Shown one piece after another: positions 5,272 through 9,770 of a stretch of DNA of 9,770 nt. The DNA comes from Clostridia bacterium (GTDB taxonomy: Bacteria > Bacillota > Clostridia > Oscillospirales > CAG-272), in contig JAFTXB010000152.1 of assembly GCA_017461825.1 (NCBI GenBank), positions 1 to 9,770 of the forward strand. The letters are read 5' to 3'. Both the position numbers and the translations under genes were made by a program. The number at the start of each line of letters is the position of its first letter. The first letter of the stretch is position 1. The notes under the pieces were generated by a model. It saw only the letters and a list, made by a program, of their open reading frames with translations, did no database searches and had not been told where the DNA came from.

Positions 5272-6207
5272 ATGAAAAAGTATTTTGCGCTTTTGCTTAC
5301 AACTATTTTGGTGTTTTCTTTTCTTTCATGCGCCAAGGAGGATACGATATTATTAACCTCCAAATTGCAAAAAGAAAGCCCTTCCACGGTATTGTCGGTT
5401 GAGTTGCCTCAAAAGGTGATCAAAGAGAATCCAACCGTAATAAAGGTTGGAGTTGGAAAACGGTTTCACTCGCAATATAATACCGAATCGATCCAATATA
5501 TCGAAACCGTTCTTCGGATTGATGCCGAAGGAGCGGTTATAAACGGACAACAAGATTTTTGTTCTTGGTCGTTTGACATTACGGAAGAACAGTATTTGTG
5601 TTCAAAAGAGAATGATGAGATACAGTATTTTATGGAGATCCCTCTTGATTTTTCAAACTGTGAGCAGACGACAGGGACTATAAAAATAGACTTGACTTCT
5701 TTTTTCTCGCAAGAACAACGAATCGGATCGGTTCTTTCGGTTGGTTATAGCGTGAATGGAGATTCTGTTCGGTTTTTCCAACATGAAATGGATATGCAAA
5801 TGCACTATGGCATTTTGGCAGGAATTGTGCTGATAAACCTTTTTACATATTTTCTTATTCGGGCAATTATTTGGTCGATCGTTTGGTGCGAGTGCGGAAA
5901 AAGGCATCGATCGCTGAGAAAAAGAAAATTACAGTACAGCTTTTTCCAACGCATGACCCAGCAAGGGATCGGGGATCGGATAACGACAAATCAAAAGGCG
6001 CTTGCTTTTTGGCTTGCGGTGAAAAGACTTCATATCGGATCGGTTGCTTTGTTGTTGTGTATCGGTTTAATCATAAATCAATTTTCTTGGCAAATGATAT
6101 ATATGTGTTCCTTCTTGGGCATTTCGATCCTATTTGGCATCATTATCATGTTACAATTTGACGTTAATAGAGAAACAAAATACGATCGAATGCGAACAAA
6201 GAAATAA
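5272..6207 (+). CDS. Unrecognised membrane protein with lipoprotein-like signal and three C-terminal TM segments
   Basis: A 311-residue protein I cannot assign. It begins MKKYFALLLTTILVFSFLSC, a signal peptide with a possible lipobox ending at C20 (FLSC, not canonical). Residues 21-175 are polar and probably outside the cell, with four cysteines after C20 (97, 110, 130 and 206, the last in or beside TM1). TM1 is about 180-204, followed by a basic loop (KRHRSLRKRK, 210-219) that points to the cytoplasm. TM2 (about 255-272) and TM3 (about 274-295) form a hairpin before a basic tail. An ATG at 5251 is also in frame, but only one base separates it from AGAGGGGG. The ATG at 5272 gives a proper signal start, with GGAGGGG (5253-5259) 12 bases upstream. 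The gene is more AT-rich than its neighbours and stands alone, with no clear terminator seen after it. Confidence 0.75.
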   Translation: MKKYFALLLTTILVFSFLSCAKEDTILLTSKLQKESPSTVLSVELPQKVIKENPTVIKVGVGKRFHSQYNTESIQYIETVLRIDAEGAVINGQQDFCSWSFDITEEQYLCSKENDEIQYFMEIPLDFSNCEQTTGTIKIDLTSFFSQEQRIGSVLSVGYSVNGDSVRFFQHEMDMQMHYGILAGIVLINLFTYFLIRAIIWSIVWCECGKRHRSLRKRKLQYSFFQRMTQQGIGDRITTNQKALAFWLAVKRLHIGSVALLLCIGLIINQFSWQMIYMCSFLGISILFGIIIMLQFDVNRETKYDRMRTKK

Positions 6208-6282
6208 AGCTTGCTTTAAAGATTCTTGATTTGTTTGAAATGCAGGGGGATTTTTGTCAAAAAAATATTTTTCAAAAACCCC
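6208..6282. other. AT-rich gap before the SRP RNA promoter
   Basis: Holds a possible stem GGGG-GA-TTTTTG (6244-6255) with CAAAAACCCC (about 6273-6282), with a bulge and a long loop and no following T-run. It may be a weak terminator for the membrane protein gene, or simply the A/T-rich upstream element of the next promoter. Confidence 0.35.
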
Positions 6283-6311
6283 TTGCAAAACGGGATAGAA
6301 TCTGTTATAAT
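6283..6311 (+). promoter_or_regulatory. SRP RNA promoter
   Basis: TTGCAA (6283-6288), 17-bp spacer, TATAAT (6306-6311) with extended TGT. Transcription is expected from about 6318, some 23 bases before the paired RNA body, so the 5' end is probably trimmed. Confidence 0.85.
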
Positions 6312-6340
6312 ATATAGGCAATAGCATCGGATGGTAAAAT

Positions 6341-6616
6341 TAGACCATACCAACCGGGGATTTAGCGGAGCCCTGTACCTGAAATCCGCTACAGCAGGGG
6401 TGGATTCCTCTTTTGAGGGATGAACTCTTACGAATTGAGGCGTGTTCTTTGTGTTGAGGAGTGGGTCTTGCGCAATTGGGAATTGTGAACCATGTCAGGT
6501 GGGGGACCAAGCAGCATTAAGCGATGAACCCAATGTGCCGCGAGGGCGCCTGTTCTGAGCAAGGAATACGAAGATCGCGTGGGAGCGATTTTCGATCTTG
6601 AGGTGTATGGTCTTGT
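6341..6616 (+). ncRNA. ffs: Signal recognition particle RNA, large bacterial type (scRNA)
   Basis: The RNA scaffold of the signal recognition particle. It binds Ffh and targets signal-sequence-bearing ribosomes to the membrane. The ends pair: AGACCATAC (6342-6350) with GTATGGTCT (6605-6613), giving about 276 nt, close to the 271 nt of B. subtilis scRNA. The Alu domain is recognisable near the 5' end (GGGGATTTAGCGGAGCCCTG, then AATCCGCTACAGCAGGG). The S-domain tip carries the conserved Ffh-binding loop GTCAGGT (6494-6500) and AAGCAGCATTAAGC (6509-6522). The apical loop reads GGGGG (6501-6505) closed by GGT/ACC rather than a GGAA tetraloop. Exact 5' and 3' ends are estimates from the terminal helix. 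It lies directly before dnaX, as in B. subtilis. Confidence 0.93.
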
Positions 6617-6644
6617 TTTGCGATTCGGTGCTATTTTTTCTTTG

Positions 6645-6678
6645 ATCTCAGAGGCGTTTGTGCCGTTGAGATTTTTTT
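6645..6678 (+). terminator. Terminator of the SRP RNA gene
   Basis: ATCTCAGAGGC (6645-6655) pairs with GCCGTTGAGAT (6662-6672), with one G-U and one mismatch, followed by seven T (6672-6678). Confidence 0.85.
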
Positions 6679-6702
6679 ATTTTGTTTTGCGTCGGTAAAG
6701 CC

Positions 6703-6731
6703 TTGACTTTATTATAAAAAAGATGTATAAT
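6703..6731 (+). promoter_or_regulatory. dnaX operon promoter
   Basis: TTGACT (6703-6708), 17-bp spacer, TATAAT (6726-6731). Unlike the others here, TG abuts the -10 with no intervening base. A small TTGCA-CTTTT-TGCAA dyad follows at 6741-6755. Confidence 0.8.
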
Positions 6732-6778
6732 ATTATTAGTTTGCACTTTTTGCAATATTACCACACAAGGGAGGGATC

Positions 6779-8368
6779 ATGATGCATCAGGCACTTTACA
6801 GAAAGTGGCGTCCGCAGACCTTTGACGACGTTTGCGGGCAGGAGCACATCACATCCATTTTGCGCTATGAGGCGGAGAACCACGCGTTCAGTCACGCCTA
6901 TCTGTTTTGCGGCTCGCGCGGAACGGGTAAGACCACCTGCGCAAAGATCCTTTCCAAGGTCATCAACTGCGAGCATCCCATAAACGGGAACCCATGCTGT
7001 GAGTGTTCCGCTTGCCGCGCCATCGACAGCGGAGCCGCAACCGACGTGCTTGAAATGGATGCAGCATCCAACAACGGTGTTGACAACATCCGCGACATTC
7101 GCGACGAAGTCGTCTATTCGCCGTCCTCGCTTCGCTATCGCGTTTATATCATCGACGAGGTGCATATGCTTTCGGTCAGCGCATTCAACGCGTTGCTGAA
7201 AACCTTGGAGGAGCCGCCCGAGCACGTGGTGTTTATCCTTGCCACAACCGAGCTGCAAAAGCTTCCAGCAACCATCATTTCGCGTTGCCAACGCTTTGAT
7301 TTCAGACGCATCTCCACCGAGACGCTGATGTCGCGCATTTCCTATATCGCCGAGAAGGAGCAGATCACTCTGCATCCCGATGCCGCAAGAATGCTTGCAA
7401 AGCTTGCGCAGGGCGGTATGCGCGATGCTATCAGCCTTTTGGAGCTGTGTGCAGGCGGCAGGCGCGAGGTCACGGTTGAGGCGGTTGAGGAGTCGGTGGG
7501 ACTGAGCGGCAGGGGAGCGATGCTTTCCACAGTAGAAGCTGTAGCAAACAAGGATTATGACACGTTGTTTACCCAAATTGCCGAAATTGTGCGCTCGTCA
7601 AAGGACATCGGTGTATTTTTGCAGGATCTCATTGCAGTATACCGTGATATGCTGGTCATCAAAACCACAAAAAATGCGGTATCATATCTCGATCTTACCG
7701 ATCATGAAATGATGCAACTCAAAGAGGCGGCAGACCGATTCCGCAAGGAGACGCTTCTGTACCATTGCAAGCTTCTTGAGGATGCCTTTTTTGCAACGCA
7801 AAAGAACAATTCTGTCAAGCGGGTGGTTGTTGAAATGACGCTTGTGAGAATGTGCGACGAGGCGCTGGATACCTCATCAGAAGCTATGCTTTCCCGTATT
7901 GCACAGCTTGAGGAGCAAATTGCTGTGGGTAAAATAACGATGATACCTACAAAAAGCATGCCAACCGAACACATTGCTTCGCCCTCAACACCGGTTAGCG
8001 AACAGACAAAGAGCACCGATAAGGTCGTTCCTACCCCTGCTTCACAAAATAAGCGCGTGTTGCGAAGAATGCAAAACTGGATGGAAGTAGTCGAGCGGAT
8101 CGGTAGAAGCGCACCGATGGAGGCGGGCTTTATCAGAGCGGCTCACGCCTTTACCCAAGAGGACGGAACGGTCATTATTCGGTTTGATAACGGTTTTTCC
8201 AAGGATATGATGGATAAGGACGAATCCCGTGACCGTTTGCGTGCGGCGCTATCCGCAGTTCTCCGACGCGAGGTGGGTGATCGCATGCTGGTTATGGAAG
8301 TGGTCGGCAGTGCAAATGACAAGCCCTCGGTGATCGACGAGATCATAGAGGCATCCGAAGAAAATTAA
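6779..8368 (+). CDS. dnaX: DNA polymerase III subunit gamma/tau
   Basis: A 529-residue AAA+ ATPase of the clamp loader that opens and loads the beta sliding clamp and holds the replicase together. Motifs: ALYRKWRPQTFDDVCGQEHI (5-24), Walker A GSRGTGKT (45-52), a zinc module with Cys at about 64, 73, 76 and 79, Walker B IIDEVH (124-129), sensor 1 LATTE (154-158), arginine-finger SRC (168-170) and sensor 2 GGMRDA (212-217). Domain III runs to about residue 360. A polar linker rich in S/T/P (about 385-430) and a folded tau-type tail follow. It is slightly shorter than B. subtilis DnaX (563). GGGAGG at about 6769-6774 serves either of two adjacent ATGs (6779 or 6782); the second has the better spacing (7). 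It is the first gene of the dnaX-ebfC-recR operon. Confidence 0.98.
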   Translation: MMHQALYRKWRPQTFDDVCGQEHITSILRYEAENHAFSHAYLFCGSRGTGKTTCAKILSKVINCEHPINGNPCCECSACRAIDSGAATDVLEMDAASNNGVDNIRDIRDEVVYSPSSLRYRVYIIDEVHMLSVSAFNALLKTLEEPPEHVVFILATTELQKLPATIISRCQRFDFRRISTETLMSRISYIAEKEQITLHPDAARMLAKLAQGGMRDAISLLELCAGGRREVTVEAVEESVGLSGRGAMLSTVEAVANKDYDTLFTQIAEIVRSSKDIGVFLQDLIAVYRDMLVIKTTKNAVSYLDLTDHEMMQLKEAADRFRKETLLYHCKLLEDAFFATQKNNSVKRVVVEMTLVRMCDEALDTSSEAMLSRIAQLEEQIAVGKITMIPTKSMPTEHIASPSTPVSEQTKSTDKVVPTPASQNKRVLRRMQNWMEVVERIGRSAPMEAGFIRAAHAFTQEDGTVIIRFDNGFSKDMMDKDESRDRLRAALSAVLRREVGDRMLVMEVVGSANDKPSVIDEIIEASEEN

Positions 8369-8395
8369 ATACATTATTATAAAGGAGAAAAAACA

Positions 8396-8743
8396 ATGAG
8401 AGCGAATATTCCGAAGGGGATGGGCGGCGGAGCGCAGAATATGCAGGCAATGATCCGTCAGGCACAAAAAATGCAGGAGGATATGGCGGCAAAGCAGGAA
8501 GAGCTGAATGAGCGCGAATATGACATTTCCGCAGGCGGCGGTGTTGTTAACGTAAAGATCAACGGCAAGCGAGAGATCCTTGCCATCGATCTTGAGCCCG
8601 AGATCGTTGATCCTGATGACATTGAAACACTGTCCGATATTCTGGTCGCGGCTGTCAACGAGGCGATCAAGCGTGTCGATGATACCAACAACGCCGAGCT
8701 CAACAAGATCACCGGCCCCATGAATCTGCCGGGGCTCTTCTGA
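8396..8743 (+). CDS. ebfC: YbaB/EbfC family nucleoid-associated protein
   Basis: A 115-residue DNA-binding protein of the YbaB/EbfC family (YaaK in B. subtilis). These dimers coat DNA and are almost always encoded between dnaX and recR. The N-terminus is glycine- and methionine-rich (KGMGGGAQNMQAMIRQAQKM), followed by a helix with QEELNERE, then the family strand motif YDISAGGGVVNVKINGKREI (42-61) and the helix VAAVNEAIKRVDD (84-96). The tail ends GPMNLPGLF, typical of the family. AAAGGAG at 8381-8387, eight bases before ATG, is a clear ribosome-binding site. It lies 27 bases after dnaX. A direct role in RecFOR repair has been suggested for the family but is not shown by sequence. Confidence 0.97.
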   Translation: MRANIPKGMGGGAQNMQAMIRQAQKMQEDMAAKQEELNEREYDISAGGGVVNVKINGKREILAIDLEPEIVDPDDIETLSDILVAAVNEAIKRVDDTNNAELNKITGPMNLPGLF

Positions 8744-8744
8744 T

Positions 8745-9344
8745 ATGGCAGAATATATCGAATCTCTTCAATTGCTTGCCGAGAAATTCGGCAGGCTTGA
8801 GGGGGTAGGAAAAAAGACCGCGATGCGCATGGCGTTTTCGGTTCTCGAGCTTGAGCCGGAGGATGCACAGGCATTTGCGAAAGCAATTTTGGATGCAAAA
8901 GAGAAGATCCATTTGTGCCCGATCTGTCAGAATCTGACGGATCGAGAGGTGTGCTCAATCTGCGCTGATGAAAATCGTGACCATAGTGTTATTTGTGTGG
9001 TAACCGATGCCCGCACTGTTATAGCGATGGAAAAGGTGCGGGATTTTGACGGCGTTTATCATGTTCTTCATGGGTTGATTTCGCCAATGAACGGAATTAC
9101 TCCCGATCAATTGAAGATCAAGGAGCTGCTTGCACGTGTGGGGAACGGCGATGTGGGGGAAGTGATCGTGGCAACCAATCCCACTGTGGAGGGCGAGGCA
9201 ACTGCTATGTATCTTTCCAAGCTATTGCGACCACTGGGGATTCGCGTTACACGGTTGGCGTACGGTGTTCCTGTGGGGGCAGATCTGGAATATGCAGACG
9301 AGATCACGCTTTTCCGCGCGCTGGAGGGCAGACGCGAGGTTTAA
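8745..9344 (+). CDS. recR: Recombination mediator protein RecR
   Basis: A 199-residue DNA-repair protein. RecR rings work with RecO (and RecF) to load RecA onto SSB-coated single-stranded DNA. The helix-hairpin-helix region is FGRLEGVGKKTAMRMAF (15-31). The zinc finger has C58, C61, C70 and C73. The TOPRIM domain runs from about residue 80 to 175, with VVTDARTVIAMEK (85-97), GLISPMNGI, TNPTVEGEATAMYL and the C-terminal TRLAYGVPVGADLEYADE. Length is standard. Its ATG is one base after the ebfC stop (TGATATG), with no strong Shine-Dalgarno (GGGG 10 bases upstream), so translation is probably coupled to ebfC. At the TOPRIM start most RecR proteins I recall read V(E)DPRD; here it is VTDART, replacing the acidic residue with Thr. 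Confidence 0.98.
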   Translation: MAEYIESLQLLAEKFGRLEGVGKKTAMRMAFSVLELEPEDAQAFAKAILDAKEKIHLCPICQNLTDREVCSICADENRDHSVICVVTDARTVIAMEKVRDFDGVYHVLHGLISPMNGITPDQLKIKELLARVGNGDVGEVIVATNPTVEGEATAMYLSKLLRPLGIRVTRLAYGVPVGADLEYADEITLFRALEGRREV

Positions 9345-9346
9345 GT

Positions 9347-9415
9347 AAAAAAATCAAAAAAATGTTGAAAAAATTTAAAAAAGTACTTGACAAATTTTTT
9401 TGATTGTGGTAAAAT
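9347..9415 (+). promoter_or_regulatory. rRNA promoter P1 with phased A-tracts
   Basis: TTGACA (9387-9392), 17-bp spacer, TAAAAT (9410-9415) with extended TGG. Upstream, A-tracts at 9347-9353, 9356-9362, 9368-9373 and 9377-9382 repeat about once per helical turn, as expected for a curved UP-like element. Confidence 0.8.
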
Positions 9416-9503
9416 ATAAAAGCTCACCCAAAAACGGACGAGCTGTACCGCAAGTAATCCCAAGCCACCGAAAAAACTTTTTAAAAAAGTTTTAGAAAAG
9501 GGC

Positions 9504-9532
9504 TTGACAAAAGGGGATGAAAGTGGTATAAT
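9504..9532 (+). promoter_or_regulatory. rRNA promoter P2
   Basis: TTGACA (9504-9509), 17-bp spacer, TATAAT (9527-9532) with extended TGG; consensus at every hexamer position. An A/T-rich near-palindrome (AAAACTTTTT/AAAAAGTTTT, about 9473-9493) lies just upstream. Transcription should start near 9539. Confidence 0.92.
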
Positions 9533-9539
9533 AACAAGG

Positions 9540-9744
9540 TCGCGCGAAAGCGAGGCTAAGCCGAGAGGCAAATGATCCTTGAAAATTGAACAACAAGAGA
9601 GAAGTACAAAGCATGAAAGTATGTGCGAATACGGATCTCGGAAATTCTTTGAATGAGAATACTACTCAAACAAAAGTAAAGAAGCTAAGAGCAAGACTCG
9701 AAGGCAAAGTTTAGATCATCTCGTATGAGATGTTTTAATACAAT
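9540..9744 (+). other. rRNA leader with boxA-like site
   Basis: Transcribed spacer between P2 and 16S. TGATCCTTGAAAATTGAA (9573-9590) resembles the Firmicutes boxA element bound by NusB-S10 for antitermination. Hairpins TCGC-GCGAAA-GCGA (about 9540-9553) and CATCTC-GTAT-GAGATG (9717-9732) are visible. The partner strand of the 16S processing stem lies outside the window. Confidence 0.65.
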
Positions 9745-9770
9745 GATTTCGAGAGTTTGATCCTGGCTCA
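9745..9770 (+). rRNA. rrs: 16S ribosomal RNA, 5' end (truncated by window edge)
   Basis: AGAGTTTGATCCTGGCTCA at 9752-9770 is the universal bacterial 16S 5' segment (E. coli positions 8-26), so the mature 5' end is near 9745. It is preceded by tandem promoters and a boxA-like leader. Only about 26 bases are present. Confidence 0.97.

Noticed and set aside
4122..5402. Long plus-strand open frame over ddh
   Set aside because: Antisense shadow of ddh; it crosses both divergent promoters, and the opposite strand matches a known enzyme end to end.
6758..7576. 272-codon minus-strand frame over dnaX
   Set aside because: Antisense shadow of the conserved DnaX ATPase domain; no promoter or ribosome-binding site.
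7950..7957. Possible dnaX programmed frameshift site (AAAAAG)
   Set aside because: The zero frame reads ACA AAA AGC, so the run is not in the X XXY YYZ phase needed for -1 slippage, and no Shine-Dalgarno stimulator or strong stem follows.

Overview
The window looks like a chromosomal segment of a Gram-positive member of the Clostridia (Firmicutes). The evidence is a large Alu-domain-containing SRP RNA, Bacillus/Clostridium-style Shine-Dalgarno sites, intrinsic terminators, a protein with S-layer homology domains, meso-diaminopimelate dehydrogenase, and a scr-dnaX-ebfC-recR-rRNA gene order that matches the origin-proximal block of Bacillus subtilis as I remember it. I cannot name a genus.

Left part (1-840): the C-terminal 55 codons of an unrecognised AT-rich gene with a strong terminator. 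This is followed by about 600 bases without a credible protein gene. That stretch holds eight copies of a 19-bp repeat arranged as mirror-image clusters, with perfect 24-bp inverted ends at 257-280 and 743-766. Inside it lie a large imperfect palindrome, a near-ideal leftward promoter and a two-way terminator, so it looks like a non-coding MITE-like element that may make a small RNA.

Middle part (804-6207): rplS (ribosomal protein L19) with its promoter and a probable autoregulatory leader. It converges on a glycerate kinase gene (minus strand) across a shared two-way terminator. The glycerate kinase promoter is divergent from a secreted cell-wall protein with three SLH domains. That gene converges on meso-diaminopimelate dehydrogenase (ddh, minus strand) across a second two-way terminator. 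The ddh promoter is divergent from the promoter of an unrecognised membrane protein, with a perfect 10-bp dyad between them.

Right part (6283-9770): the SRP RNA gene with its own promoter and terminator; then dnaX (clamp-loader tau subunit), ebfC/ybaB (nucleoid-associated protein) and recR (recombination mediator) as one operon; then a tandem-promoter rRNA leader and the first 26 or so bases of a 16S rRNA gene that runs off the window. Most recognisable genes are housekeeping: translation, protein targeting, replication and repair, cell wall/lysine synthesis.

Nearly all readable promoters share a 17-bp spacer and an extended -10 (TGn before TATAAT). Those of rplS, SRP RNA and rRNA P2 also share spacer sequence. 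The most unusual part of the window is the repeat element at 257-766. I found no CRISPR array, tRNA gene, defence system or intact transposase.
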